Notes: generated by a model from the letters alone, not told the origin. A DNA stretch of 64,000 nucleotides from Mycobacterium sp. PSTR-4-N (GCF_022348085.1 NZ_JAKRFN010000002.1:248001-312000), one strand, 5' to 3'. Positions 6,370-17,350 are shown, numbered from the stretch's first letter. Numbers and translations: made by a program.

Positions 6370-7488
6370 ATCGCGTTGCGCAGCCCCGTCGTCCTGGCCC
6401 CGATGGCCGGGGTCACCAACGTGGCGTTCCGGACGCTGTGCCGCGAACTCGAACTCGCCCGCGCCGGCACCGTCAGCGGCCTCTACGTCTGCGAGATGGT
6501 GACGGCCCGTGCGCTGGTCGAGCGGCACCCGGTCACGATGCACATGACGACGTTCGCGCCGGAGGAGTCGCCGCGCTCCTTGCAGCTCTACACCGTCGAT
6601 CCGGTCAACACGTACGCGGCGGCCAAGATGATCGTCGACGAGAACCTCGCCGACCACATCGACATGAACTTCGGCTGCCCGGTGCCCAAGGTCACGCGCC
6701 GCGGCGGCGGTGCGGCCCTGCCCTACAAGCGCCGCCTGTTCGGTCAGATCGTGGCCGCGGCGGTCAAGGCGACCGAGGGCACCGATGTTCCGGTCACCGT
6801 CAAGTTCCGCATCGGCATCGACGACGAGCACCACACCCACCTCGACGCCGGGCGGATCGCCGCGGAGGAGGGCGCCGCTGCGGTCGCGCTGCACGCGCGC
6901 ACGGCTGCGCAGCGATACTCGGGGACCGCCGACTGGGAGCAGATCGCAGCACTCAAAGCCCATGTCACCGGGATTCCGATACTCGGAAACGGTGATATCT
7001 TCGACGCTCGTGACGCGCTGGCCATGATGGCCGCGACGGGCTGCGACGGCGTCGTGATCGGCCGGGGCTGCCTGGGGCGGCCGTGGCTGTTCGCCGAACT
7101 CTCCGCCGCCTTCAACGGCGAGACACCGGCCACCCCGCCCACCCTGGGCGAGGTCGCGTCCATCATTCGTCGACACGGTGAGCTGCTCGCCGCGCACTTC
7201 GGAGAGGACAAAGGCATGCGCGACATGCGCAAGCACGTGGCCTGGTACCTGCACGGATTCCCGGCGGGAGCAGACCTACGGCGATCATTGGCGCTGGTCA
7301 AGACGATCTCGGAGCTAGACGACCTGCTCGGCGAGCTCGAGCCCGACGTGCCGTTCCCGGCGGCCGCCAACGGCCCTCGCGGACGGCAGGGCTCCGCGGC
7401 GTCGGTGTCCCTGCCGGAGCACTGGCTCGACGATCCCGAGGACTGCGCGGTCCCCGTCGGCGCCGACGTGATGCATTCGGGCGGCTGA
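6355..7488 (+). CDS. dusB: tRNA-dihydrouridine synthase (DusB-like)
   Basis: Flavin enzyme reducing uridines in the tRNA D-loop. The start is uncertain: the family N-terminus (QIGSIALRSPVVLAPMAG) begins right after a TTG at 6355, and the only ATG upstream in frame (6130) lies deep inside desA1. From TTG the protein has 377 residues. The TIM-barrel features include APMAGVTN, MNFGCPVPKVTRRGGG (catalytic Cys in NFGCP), the FMN-phosphate segment GNGDI and GRGCLGRPW. A C-terminal helical tRNA-binding domain follows. No good SD is seen; the start lies in the loop of a perfect hairpin. Probably co-transcribed with desA1. Confidence 0.88.
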   Translation: MQIGSIALRSPVVLAPMAGVTNVAFRTLCRELELARAGTVSGLYVCEMVTARALVERHPVTMHMTTFAPEESPRSLQLYTVDPVNTYAAAKMIVDENLADHIDMNFGCPVPKVTRRGGGAALPYKRRLFGQIVAAAVKATEGTDVPVTVKFRIGIDDEHHTHLDAGRIAAEEGAAAVALHARTAAQRYSGTADWEQIAALKAHVTGIPILGNGDIFDARDALAMMAATGCDGVVIGRGCLGRPWLFAELSAAFNGETPATPPTLGEVASIIRRHGELLAAHFGEDKGMRDMRKHVAWYLHGFPAGADLRRSLALVKTISELDDLLGELEPDVPFPAAANGPRGRQGSAASVSLPEHWLDDPEDCAVPVGADVMHSGG

Positions 7489-7725
7489 CCGCCCGCTTGA
7501 CACGCGTCTCGACTGGATATCGATCCTCGCCCGAGGACTTCGGTCGGCTGGCTCTCTCCCAGGATGTCTCAGTACGATGAGATGCCAGCGAATGGCAGAT
7601 GTACCCGGCTCATCACGCCCAGCCGGGATCAGTGCTTATCGAGTCGGAGACGGCGTTCACCCGCGGTGCGCGTCAGCACCGCCGAGACGCCTGTGGAGCA
7701 ATGGGAGCTGAAAGGCCGGTAGACG
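7489..7725 (+). other. Intergenic leader region before the LCP gene
   Basis: No gene is seen in these 237 bases. A TTGACA at 7497-7502 lacks a convincing -10 partner. TACGAT at 7573-7578 lies inside the palindrome CTCAGTACGATGAG and could be a -10, which would give a leader of about 140 nt. Confidence 0.3.
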
Positions 7726-9726
7726 ATGAGTGACGGTGATCACGCCACTCGCGGCCGCCCGGATCCCGACGAACCGAACCGCGACAACGAATGGCTTACC
7801 CGATCGCAGCGGCCGGCACCAGGCGCCGCGCCGTGGGAGCGGGGAACTGACCCCTCCGACGAGGACTCCGCCGCCTCCAACCGGGGTGACGGCGAACCCG
7901 CGCCGATCACCGTCGCCGACCTGATCGCGAAGATTCACGGCGAGGCCCCGATCCCCGCGCCCACCCGCCACCGTGCTGAACCAGAGGCCGAACCCGAGGT
8001 CGATCCCGAGGCCGGCACCGATCCAGAACCTGCGCGCGACCGCGAACCCGAGCCCTACCCCGCCGACGAGTTCGACACCACGATCCTGCCCGTCCTGGAC
8101 TCCCCCACCTCGGAGTTACCGGATCTGACAGCCGCCGCGATGCGTGAGGAGCCGAAGCCGCAGCGCGCAGGGCACCGTCGCAGCGTCATCGCGGGACGAG
8201 TCGTGGCGGCGCTGGTCGCAGTCCTGGCCCTGGTGTTGACCGGCGGCGCCTGGCAGTGGCAGTCATCGAAGAACAACCTGCTCAACCGCGTCTCGGCACT
8301 CGACCCCGACTCCCGCGACATCGTCGACCCCAACGCTCAGTTCGGAGACGAGAACTTCCTGATCGTCGGCACGGACACCCGCATCGGCGACAACAGCGAG
8401 ATGGGCGCGGGCACCACCGAGGATGCGGCCGGTGCCCGGTCCGACACGGTGATGCTGGTCAACATCCCGGCCAACCGCAAACGCGTCGTCGCAGTGTCCT
8501 TTCCCCGCGACCTGAAGATCGAGCCGATGAAGTGCGAGGTCTGGAACCCCGAGACCCGCCAGTACGGGCCGATCTACGACGACCAGACCGAGTCCTGGGG
8601 ACCCGAAGAGGCCTACACCGAATACAAGCTGAACTCCGCATTCGCCGTCGGCGGCCCGAAATGCCTGGTCAAGGTCATCCAGAAGCTGTCCGGCCTGCAC
8701 GTGAACCGATTCATGGCCGTCGACTTCGCCGGCTTCTCCAAGATGGTCGACGCGCTCGGCGGCGTCGAGGTGTGCAGCACGACGCCCATCGAGGACTACG
8801 AGCTCGGCACCGTGCTGGCCAAAGCCGGTCGTCAGATCGTCGACGGGCACACCGCGCTGAACTACGTGCGTGCACGGCAGGTGACCACCGAGACCAATGG
8901 CGACTACGGGCGCATCAAACGGCAGCAGCGGTTCCTGTCGTCGCTGCTGCGCTCACTGATCTCCAAGGACACGTTCTTCTCGCTGTCCAAGCTCAACAAC
9001 GTCGTCAACATGTTCATCAACGACAGCTACGTCGACAACCTCGACACGAAGGACCTCGTCGACCTCGGTCAATCGGTGCAGGGCGTCAACGCGGGCAGGA
9101 TCACCTTCGTCACCGTGCCGACGGTCGGTTACGCCGACGACTACGGCAACGAGATCCCCCGCACCGACGACATGCGCGCGTTGTTCGACGCGATCATCAA
9201 CGACGACCCGCTGCCCGAAGAGCGCAACGCCGACAACACCCCGGTCCCGGGCACACCCGAGTCGCCGGCGAACGGTGCACCTGCGTCTCCGACGCCCAAC
9301 GACGGCGAGGTCATCGAGGCCGTGGCGACCGACCCCGCGGACGTGACGGTGCAGGTGTCGAACTCCACGTCGGAAGCCGGCCTGGCCTCGACCGCCGCCG
9401 ATGCACTGCGCACCCACGGTTTCAACATCACCGATCCCGACGACTACCCCGGTCCGCTGGACCACACCACGGTGTTCTTCTCCCCCGGCAACGAAAAGGC
9501 GGCCGCAACGGTGGCCTCGTCGTTCCCCGACCCGACCATCGAGCGGTCCAGCGGCCTCGGCGACGTCGTGCAGGTGGTGCTGGGTAAGGACTTCTCTGCG
9601 GTCGGCACGCCCATGCCGAGCGGCGCCACGGTCAAGGTGCACGTCCTGCGGGGTTCCAAGAACGCCGCCAGCGAGCTCCCCGAGGACCTGACCATCACCA
9701 ACGCCGCCGACACGTCCTGCGAATAG
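7726..9726 (+). CDS. LytR-CpsA-Psr (LCP) family cell-wall ligase with LytR_C domain
   Basis: LCP enzymes transfer lipid-linked glycopolymers such as arabinogalactan onto peptidoglycan outside the membrane. The 666 residues comprise a long acidic, Pro-rich cytoplasmic N-terminus (1-150), one membrane helix (about 154-173), an LCP domain (about 200-420) and a LytR_C domain (about 535-640). The LCP signatures are DTRIGDNSEMGAGTT and RSDTVMLVNIPANRKRVVAVSFPRD in two overlapping segments, then YVRARQVTTETNGDYGRIKRQ further on. The M. tuberculosis counterpart by position is Rv0822c. phoY2 follows behind its own promoter. Confidence 0.92.
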   Translation: MSDGDHATRGRPDPDEPNRDNEWLTRSQRPAPGAAPWERGTDPSDEDSAASNRGDGEPAPITVADLIAKIHGEAPIPAPTRHRAEPEAEPEVDPEAGTDPEPARDREPEPYPADEFDTTILPVLDSPTSELPDLTAAAMREEPKPQRAGHRRSVIAGRVVAALVAVLALVLTGGAWQWQSSKNNLLNRVSALDPDSRDIVDPNAQFGDENFLIVGTDTRIGDNSEMGAGTTEDAAGARSDTVMLVNIPANRKRVVAVSFPRDLKIEPMKCEVWNPETRQYGPIYDDQTESWGPEEAYTEYKLNSAFAVGGPKCLVKVIQKLSGLHVNRFMAVDFAGFSKMVDALGGVEVCSTTPIEDYELGTVLAKAGRQIVDGHTALNYVRARQVTTETNGDYGRIKRQQRFLSSLLRSLISKDTFFSLSKLNNVVNMFINDSYVDNLDTKDLVDLGQSVQGVNAGRITFVTVPTVGYADDYGNEIPRTDDMRALFDAIINDDPLPEERNADNTPVPGTPESPANGAPASPTPNDGEVIEAVATDPADVTVQVSNSTSEAGLASTAADALRTHGFNITDPDDYPGPLDHTTVFFSPGNEKAAATVASSFPDPTIERSSGLGDVVQVVLGKDFSAVGTPMPSGATVKVHVLRGSKNAASELPEDLTITNAADTSCE

Positions 9727-9734
9727 CAAGCGCC

Positions 9735-9752
9735 ATTCACCTGGCGTTCACC
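9735..9752 (+). promoter_or_regulatory. PHO-box-like direct repeat upstream of phoY2
   Basis: ATTCACC-TGGC-GTTCACC is a direct repeat with 11-bp period. It matches the GTTCACC repeat known for actinobacterial PhoP/RegX3 sites, and a similar repeat precedes pstS. It ends 33 nt before the -10 hexamer of phoY2. Confidence 0.6.
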
Positions 9753-9785
9753 GGCCGGCTCGTGACGATCTGCGCAGGTAACCCG

Positions 9786-9791
9786 TAGGCT
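9786..9791 (+). promoter_or_regulatory. -10 element of leaderless phoY2
   Basis: TAGGCT ends 7 nt before the ATG at 9799. No SD precedes that ATG, consistent with a leaderless transcript. Confidence 0.55.
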
Positions 9792-9798
9792 TTTGATC

Positions 9799-10467
9799 AT
9801 GCGTACCGCGTACCACGAGCAGCTGGAAGCCCTGTCCACCCAGCTCGGCGAGATGTGCGGGCTGGCGGGCGTTGCCATGGAGCGCGCCACACAAGCCCTG
9901 CTGCAAGCCGATCTGGCGCTGGCCGAACAGGTGATCACCGACCACGAACAGATCGTCGCGATGAGCGTGCGCGCCGAAGAGAGCGCATTCGTGCTCCTGG
10001 CGCTGCAGGCCCCGGTGGCCGGGGACCTGCGCGCGATCGTCAGTTCGATCCAGATCGTCGCCGACGTCGACCGGATGGGCGCGCTGGCCCTGCACGTCGC
10101 CAAGATCGCCCGGCGTCGTCACCCCCAGCATGCGCTGCCCGAAGAGGTCAACGGTTACTTCGCCGAGATGGGCCGGGTGGCCGTCGAACTCGGCCACAGC
10201 GCTCAGGAGGTGCTGATCACCCGCGACCCGGAGAAAGCAGCACGCATCCGCGAAGAAGACGACGCGATGGACGACCTGCACCGGCACCTGTTCACCGTGC
10301 TGATGGACCGTGAGTGGCGCTACGGGGTCGCGGCGGCGGTCGACGTGACGCTGCTGGGCCGCTTCTACGAGCGCTTCGCCGATCACGCCGTGGAGATCGC
10401 GCGCCGGGTGATCTTCCAGGTGACCGGGCACGCCCCCGAAGAGGAGGAGCTACCGGCCCCGCGCTGA
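9799..10467 (+). CDS. phoY2: Phosphate transport regulatory protein PhoU/PhoY2
   Basis: Negative regulator linking the Pst transporter to the SenX3-RegX3 two-component system. The 222 residues consist of two PhoU three-helix repeats (about 5-100 and 110-210), each with the characteristic acidic motif: [14 protein letters not shown] in the first and [13 protein letters not shown] in the second. The ATG at 9799 is preferred over a TTG two codons upstream because the family begins MRT and a -10 hexamer sits 7 nt upstream. It is convergent with pstB, separated by a very strong bidirectional terminator. Confidence 0.93.
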   Translation: MRTAYHEQLEALSTQLGEMCGLAGVAMERATQALLQADLALAEQVITDHEQIVAMSVRAEESAFVLLALQAPVAGDLRAIVSSIQIVADVDRMGALALHVAKIARRRHPQHALPEEVNGYFAEMGRVAVELGHSAQEVLITRDPEKAARIREEDDAMDDLHRHLFTVLMDREWRYGVAAAVDVTLLGRFYERFADHAVEIARRVIFQVTGHAPEEEELPAPR

Positions 10468-10473
10468 CAGCTT

Positions 10474-10527
10474 CCGACAGCGAGCGAGCCCCCCGGAATT
10501 CTCTCCGGGGGGCTCGCTCTCTGTCGG
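10474..10527. terminator. Bidirectional terminator between phoY2 and pstB
   Basis: A perfect 16-bp inverted repeat (10482-10497 with 10504-10519) has a 6-nt loop ATTCTC. It is extended by CCGACAG (10474-10480) pairing with CTGTCGG (10521-10527) across one mismatch. It lies exactly between convergent genes. Confidence 0.85.
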
Positions 10528-10537
10528 GGTGATTCGG

Positions 10538-11314
10538 TCAGCCGAAGCGGCCCGAGATGTAGTCCTCGGTCGCCTTCTGCGTCGGGTTGGAGAAGATCTT
10601 CTCGGTGTCGTCGATCTCGATCAGCTTGCCCGGCTTGCCGGTCGCCTCGAGGTTGAAGAACGCCGTCTGATCGCTGACGCGGGCCGCCTGTTGCATGTTG
10701 TGGGTGACGATCACGATCGTGAAGTCCTGCTTCAGCTCGGCGATCAGATCCTCGATCGCCAGCGTCGAGATCGGGTCCAGGGCAGAGCACGGCTCGTCCA
10801 TCAGCAGCACGTCCGGTTGCACGGCGATCGCCCGGGCGATGCAGAGCCGCTGCTGCTGGCCACCGGAGAGCCCGCCGCCGGGCTTGTCCAACCTGTCCTT
10901 CACCTCGGTCCACAGGTTCGCGCCCTTGAGCGACCGCTCGGCCACCTCGTCGAGCGTCTTCTTGTTGCGCACGCCCTGGAGCTTCAGGCCGGCAACCACG
11001 TTGTCGCGAATCGACATGGTGGGGAACGGATTCGGGCGCTGGAAGACCATACCGATGGTCTTGCGCACCCCGACCGGGTCGACACCGGCACCGTAGATGT
11101 CGTCACCGTCGAGCAGAACCGAACCTTCGACGCGGGCGCCGGGGATGACCTCGTGCATCCGGTTCAGGGTGCGCAGCACGGTGGACTTGCCGCAGCCCGA
11201 CGGTCCGATGAACGCGGTGACGCTGCGCGGCGGCACCGACATCGACACGTCGGCGACGGCGTGGAAGCTGCCGTAGTAGATGTTGACGTCTTTGAGATCG
11301 AGTCGCTTGGCCAC
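10538..11314 (-). CDS. pstB: Phosphate ABC transporter ATP-binding protein PstB
   Basis: Cytoplasmic ATPase of the high-affinity phosphate importer. Its 258 residues are the family length. Visible are Walker [10 protein letters not shown] (37-45), the Q-loop in [11 protein letters not shown], the signature LSGGQQQR, Walker B VLLMDEP and the switch His in [11 protein letters not shown]. It is the last gene of the pstS-pstC-pstA-pstB operon, starting 9 nt after the pstA stop. Confidence 0.97.
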   Translation of the reverse strand: MAKRLDLKDVNIYYGSFHAVADVSMSVPPRSVTAFIGPSGCGKSTVLRTLNRMHEVIPGARVEGSVLLDGDDIYGAGVDPVGVRKTIGMVFQRPNPFPTMSIRDNVVAGLKLQGVRNKKTLDEVAERSLKGANLWTEVKDRLDKPGGGLSGGQQQRLCIARAIAVQPDVLLMDEPCSALDPISTLAIEDLIAELKQDFTIVIVTHNMQQAARVSDQTAFFNLEATGKPGKLIEIDDTEKIFSNPTQKATEDYISGRFG

Positions 11315-11323
11315 AGCAGTCTC

Positions 11324-12241
11324 CTAAACCTTCTTGGGCGCAAAGAATTTGGCGATGAAACGGGCACCGACGTTGAGCAGCGCGATGACGATGATCAGCG
11401 TCAGCGCGGCGCCCCACATGCGGTCGGTGGGCACCGGATTGGCCCCGGCCCCGGCGGAGGTCTGGTCGTACATCATGCCGGGCAGCGAACCCATGAACCC
11501 GCTGAACATGTCGAAGTTGATGGCCTGCGAGTACCCCACCAGGATCAGCAGCGGCGCCGTCTCGCCCATCACGCGGGCCAGCGACAGCAGGATGCCGGTG
11601 ACGATGCCCGACAGCGCGGTCGGGATCACGATGGCCGCGATCGTCTTCCACTTCGGCACGCCCAGTGCGTAACTGGCTTCCCGCAGGTCCATCGGGACGA
11701 TGCGGAGCATCTCCTCGGTGGACCGCACGATCACCGGGATCATCAGGAGTACCAGCGCCAGCGACACGGCGATGCCCGACCGTTCGAACCCCAGCGTCGC
11801 CACCCACAGTGCGTAGATGAACAGTGCCGCGACGATCGACGGCACACCGGTGAGGATGTCGACCATGAAGGTGGTGAGCTTGCCCAACCGTGTGCCGCCG
11901 CCGTACTCGACGAGGTAGATGCCGACGAAGACGCCGATCGGGATCGAGATGACCGCGCACACGGCGGCCTGCAGAAGGCTGCCGACGATCGCGTGATAGG
12001 CACCCCCACCGGCGACGAACGCGGTCATGCCCGCCTGGGAGTTCAGCCACCAGGTACTCGAGGTGATGACACCGATCCCCTTGGCCACCACCGTGTAGAG
12101 CACCCAGAGCAGCGGCACGAGCGCGATGATCACCGAGGTGGTCACCAGGACGGTCGCCACGTTGTTGGTGACCTTGCGGCGCGTGCTGACGCCCTGGAAC
12201 GTCGGCGACTTGACGGGGCGGTCCAGTGTCGGCGAACTCAT
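11324..12241 (-). CDS. pstA: Phosphate ABC transporter permease PstA
   Basis: Inner-membrane permease subunit of 305 residues with six hydrophobic segments. The binding-protein-dependent transport motif lies in the loop ALGVPKWKTIAAIVIPTALSG. The start ATG overlaps the pstC stop by 4 nt (ATGA), so the two permease subunits are translationally coupled. The C-terminus ends IAKFFAPKKV. Confidence 0.95.
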   Translation of the reverse strand: MSSPTLDRPVKSPTFQGVSTRRKVTNNVATVLVTTSVIIALVPLLWVLYTVVAKGIGVITSSTWWLNSQAGMTAFVAGGGAYHAIVGSLLQAAVCAVISIPIGVFVGIYLVEYGGGTRLGKLTTFMVDILTGVPSIVAALFIYALWVATLGFERSGIAVSLALVLLMIPVIVRSTEEMLRIVPMDLREASYALGVPKWKTIAAIVIPTALSGIVTGILLSLARVMGETAPLLILVGYSQAINFDMFSGFMGSLPGMMYDQTSAGAGANPVPTDRMWGAALTLIIVIALLNVGARFIAKFFAPKKV

Positions 12242-13314
12242 GATGCAGACCGGTCCTTTCCGGAGACCGCGGCGCGCGCCAGCGAGTTCACCACGAAGGT
12301 CAGGATGAACAGCACCAGACCGGCCGCGATGTAGGCGCCCGCCTTGTACTGGTCGTTGAATTCCGATGCGGCAGCGGCGATCTTGCTGGCGAAGGTGTAG
12401 CCGGCGTCGAACAGCGTCCAGCCGAACGCCGACTGGGTGCCGCGCAGGATGATCAGCAGCGCGATCGTCTCACCCAGCGCGCGGCCCAGGCCGAGCATCG
12501 CGCCGCTGATGTACCCCGACATCCCGAACGGCAGCACCGTCGTGCGGACCACCTCCCAGCGCGTCGCGCCGAGAGCGAGCGCCGCCTCGATCTGTCCGCG
12601 CGGGGTCTGCACGAACACCTCGCGCGTGACGGCGGTGATGATCGGAAGGATCATCACCGCCAGCACGATGCCGGCGGTGAAGATCGTGCCGCCACCGGCG
12701 ACCGAAGCGTTGCCCGACGCGAACAGGAAGAACCAGCTCCCGAGGTTCTCGTTGAGCCACACCGCCACCGGCCTGATCACCGGCGCGAGCACGTAGAGGC
12801 CCCAGACGCCGTAGATGATCGACGGCACCGCGGCGAGCAGGTCCACCATGTAGGCCAGCGGGCCGACCACCCGCTTGGGTGCGTAGTTAGTCAGGTAGAT
12901 GGCGATGCCGAGAGCGATCGGCATCGCCAGCACCAGCGCGAACACCGACACGAACACCGTGACCTGCAGCAGGTCCAGGATGCCGAACTGCATCGCCGAG
13001 GTGTCGGTGGTGATCCAGTTTCCTCCGTAGAGGAAGAAATTCTGTTCGTTGCGCGCCAGCGCGGGGATCGCCCGCCAGAGCAGGAAAATGCCGATCGCGG
13101 CGATGATCGCGACGATGAGCACGCCCGAGCCCTCGGCCAGCCCACGGAAGATCCGGTCGCCCAGGCGCACCACGCCGCGCCGCGAGGGGTCGGTGGACAG
13201 TGGCGTCGGCTCGGGGTGAGGTTCGGCCAAGGTCTCACCCGACCCCGAGCCTGTCGGATTGGGGATAGTCACAGAAGTCCCGTCAGAGCCCTTCTCGATA
13301 CTGTTGAACGTCAT
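12238..13314 (-). CDS. pstC: Phosphate ABC transporter permease PstC
   Basis: Permease partner of PstA, 358 residues. A polar N-terminal extension of about 50 residues precedes six membrane helices. The EAA-like loop is seen at ALGATRWEVVRTTVLPFGMSG. It starts 56 nt downstream of pstS. That gap contains only a weak GCCAG/CTGGC stem, so most pst transcription probably reads through. Confidence 0.95.
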   Translation of the reverse strand: MTFNSIEKGSDGTSVTIPNPTGSGSGETLAEPHPEPTPLSTDPSRRGVVRLGDRIFRGLAEGSGVLIVAIIAAIGIFLLWRAIPALARNEQNFFLYGGNWITTDTSAMQFGILDLLQVTVFVSVFALVLAMPIALGIAIYLTNYAPKRVVGPLAYMVDLLAAVPSIIYGVWGLYVLAPVIRPVAVWLNENLGSWFFLFASGNASVAGGGTIFTAGIVLAVMILPIITAVTREVFVQTPRGQIEAALALGATRWEVVRTTVLPFGMSGYISGAMLGLGRALGETIALLIILRGTQSAFGWTLFDAGYTFASKIAAAASEFNDQYKAGAYIAAGLVLFILTFVVNSLARAAVSGKDRSAS

Positions 13315-13370
13315 CGGTGTGTGGCACCCATCCTCGCCTCGAACGTGCTACCGCGCCAGCGCGCGTCTGG

Positions 13371-14513
13371 CTACTTGATGGCCTCGATGGAGGTCAGCAG
13401 GCGCTCCTTGAACTTGTCGGGCAGCGGCACATAGCCGGCACTCGACAACCCGCCCTGACCGTCGTTGGCGGCCACGGTCAGGAACGACTTGACCGCTGCG
13501 GAGGTCTCGGGGTCGTACCCGGCCGAGCAGACGATCTCGTAGGTGGCCAACACCAACGGGTAGGCGCCGGCTTCCTTGGTCCCGTACAGCGAATTCAGGT
13601 CGAGGATCAGGTCGTTGCCATCGGCGGCGAACTTCGCGTCGTCGATCGCCTTGCCTGCGGTCTCGTCGGTCAGTTCGACCGCGCCGGCTCCCGTGTCGAT
13701 CTGGGCCATCGGCAGCCCTGCCTGCTGGGCGAAGCCCTTCTCGACGTAGCCGATCGAACCGGGTGTGGCCTGCACGGCCTGGGTGACGCCGGCGGACTTC
13801 GAGGCGCCCTCGCCGGCGCCGCCGTTGAACTCGCTGCCGGCGTCCTTCGTCCAGGTCTCCGGCGCGGCGGCCTTGAGGTACTTCTGGAAGTTGTCGGTGG
13901 TGCCCGAGGAGTCGGAGCGGTAGATCGGGGTGATCGCCGTGTCCGGCAGGGTCGCTCCGCTGTTCAGCGCGGCGATCGCCGGGTCGTTCCACTTGGTGAT
14001 CTGGCCCTGGAAGATCTTGGCGAGGGTGTCGCCGTTGAGCACGAGCTTGTCGACGCCCTCGAGGTTGTAGGCCATCGCGATGGGTCCGAACACCAGCGGG
14101 AGGTTCCAGGCCGGGTTGCCGCCGCACCGCTGCGCAGCGGCTGCCACCTGGTCACCCGAGAGCGCCGAGTCCGAGCCGGCGAAGTCGACGGTGTTGGCGA
14201 TGAACTGCTCACGGCCCGCCCCGGATCCGGTCGGGTTGTAGGACAGGTTCTTGCCCTGGCACTTCTGGCCCCAGACCTGGTTGAACAGCGCGACGGCATT
14301 CTGCTGGGCGGTCGAGCCTTCGGCGGTCAGCGAGTTCTTGCCACCGCAGTCGGCCGGGGCGGAGCTGCTCCCCGACGCGGACGAGGAGTCCGAGCCTGCC
14401 GACGGCGTGTTGTTGTCGCTGCCGCATCCGGCGAGGGTGATCGCGGCGACCGCCGCGACCGAGACCGTCGTGCCGAACGTCTTGCCGATGCTCTTGCGCT
14501 TCACTGATCCCAC
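13371..14513 (-). CDS. pstS: Phosphate-binding lipoprotein PstS
   Basis: Periplasmic-face substrate-binding protein anchored by lipid. The 380 residues begin with a lipoprotein signal and lipobox LAGC (Cys30), followed by a Ser/Asp-rich linker. The PstS fold carries phosphate-contacting segments such as AEGSTAQQNA, DFAGSDSALS and YRSDSSGTTDNFQKYL. It is the first gene of the pst operon. A PHO-box-like repeat lies about 90 nt upstream. Confidence 0.96.
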   Translation of the reverse strand: MGSVKRKSIGKTFGTTVSVAAVAAITLAGCGSDNNTPSAGSDSSSASGSSSAPADCGGKNSLTAEGSTAQQNAVALFNQVWGQKCQGKNLSYNPTGSGAGREQFIANTVDFAGSDSALSGDQVAAAAQRCGGNPAWNLPLVFGPIAMAYNLEGVDKLVLNGDTLAKIFQGQITKWNDPAIAALNSGATLPDTAITPIYRSDSSGTTDNFQKYLKAAAPETWTKDAGSEFNGGAGEGASKSAGVTQAVQATPGSIGYVEKGFAQQAGLPMAQIDTGAGAVELTDETAGKAIDDAKFAADGNDLILDLNSLYGTKEAGAYPLVLATYEIVCSAGYDPETSAAVKSFLTVAANDGQGGLSSAGYVPLPDKFKERLLTSIEAIK

Positions 14514-14564
14514 TTTCGTCGTCCGCGTGTGTCGGTGGCCGGTACGGCTCCGAGCTCACCCGGC

Positions 14565-14619
14565 AAGCTATGCGCCGGTAGTTGACGTACTGCGGATGAC
14601 GAGTGAACGGGAGGTGAAC
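14565..14619 (-). promoter_or_regulatory. PHO-box-like repeat and promoter of pstSCAB
   Basis: On the minus strand GTTCACC-TCCC-GTTCACT (14619-14602) is a direct repeat with 11-bp period, the arrangement of actinobacterial PhoP/RegX3 boxes. A -10-like TAGCTT lies at 14570-14565, about 31 nt downstream. The spacing is close to that of the phoY2 box and -10. The pstS leader would be about 45 nt. Confidence 0.6.
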
Positions 14620-14632
14620 AGGTACAGCGATT

Positions 14633-16368
<1,736 letters not shown>

Positions 16369-16555
16369 CTGTCCCCTCCAGCGCCGTGGAGATCATCCGG
16401 GACCTCGCCGGTACGTCTTTGTCGCGCGGTGACTTCCCAGATTCATACCTGACATACGGCCGTTACCCGGCCGATGGCTTCCTAACGATAGCGTGCCACC
16501 TGCTCTTAAGCCGCGCCGAACGTGGGACGCCGGCGGTGTGGGCAACAATGTCGGC

Positions 16556-17350
16556 GTGCGCAGGTTCGTCATCGGTGCCATCGCGACGGTGGTCGTGGTT
16601 CTCCTCGGCGCGCTCGGAATCGACTTCGGATCAGCGATCTACGCCGAGTATCGCCTGGCCAGGAGCGTGCGGACGGCCGCGGATCTGCAGTGGGACCCGT
16701 CGGTGGCGATCCTCGGGTTCCCGTTCCTGACGCAGGCGGCCGATCACCACTACAACGAAGTCGAGATCAAGGCCAGTGGCGTTGATCACGCCGTGGTCGG
16801 CAAGGCCTCGCTGGAAGCGACCCTCCATTCGGTGGATCTCGGCGATTCCTGGCTGATCGCCCCCGACGCCACCCTGCCCATCGGCAAGCTGGAAAGCCGG
16901 ATCATCATCGACTCCACCCACGTCGGACGCTTCATGGGCATCCCCGATCTGCTGGTGGAAGCGCCCACCCGGGAGACCAACGACTCGACCGGCGGCACCA
17001 CGGAGTCCGGTATTTCCAGCAACAAGGGCGTCGTGTTCACCGGCACTCCGCGTCAGGCCGGGGTCGATCAGCGCGTCAGCATCGCGGTGGACCTGTCGGT
17101 GACAGGGCCCGACCAGACGACGCTGACGATGACGGCGACGGGCGTGCTGACCGGTCCGGGTACGGCCGATCAGGACGTCCCGGCGGACAAGCTGCCCGCC
17201 GTGCTGGCCGCTTTCTCCACGGAGATGCCGGGACAGAAGTTGCCGTTCGGAGTCGCGCCGACCAGCGAGGGCGCCCGCGGCTCGGACCTGATCATCGAGG
17301 GCATCACCGAGGGAGTAACGGTGCCCCTGAATGAGTTCAGGATGTCATGA
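16556..17350 (+). CDS. lmeA: LmeA-like lipid-binding envelope protein (DUF2993)
   Basis: In M. smegmatis LmeA supports mannan elongation of lipomannan; the family is DUF2993. From the GTG at 16556 the protein has 264 residues. A membrane/signal segment spans about 4-24 (VIGAIATVVVVLLGALG), and the exported beta-rich domain is expected to bind phospholipid. A second GTG at 16538 and one at 16493 are alternative starts; none has a good SD. The stop overlaps the ATG of the thioredoxin-like gene (ATGA), so the pair is one operon. It diverges from glnR across 187 bp in which I see no other gene. Confidence 0.85.
   Translation: MRRFVIGAIATVVVVLLGALGIDFGSAIYAEYRLARSVRTAADLQWDPSVAILGFPFLTQAADHHYNEVEIKASGVDHAVVGKASLEATLHSVDLGDSWLIAPDATLPIGKLESRIIIDSTHVGRFMGIPDLLVEAPTRETNDSTGGTTESGISSNKGVVFTGTPRQAGVDQRVSIAVDLSVTGPDQTTLTMTATGVLTGPGTADQDVPADKLPAVLAAFSTEMPGQKLPFGVAPTSEGARGSDLIIEGITEGVTVPLNEFRMS

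Noticed and set aside
7497-7525. TTGACA promoter upstream of the LCP gene
   Set aside because: No acceptable -10 hexamer lies 16-18 nt downstream; noted only within the intergenic entry.
10529-12334. A 601-codon open frame on the plus strand across pstB and pstA
   Set aside because: Composition is Arg/His/Asp-rich with no domain, and it is the antisense of two clear Pst genes; a G+C-rich shadow frame.
13315-13370. Terminator between pstS and pstC
   Set aside because: Only a weak 5-bp GCCAG/CTGGC stem is present, too weak to call; read-through is expected.
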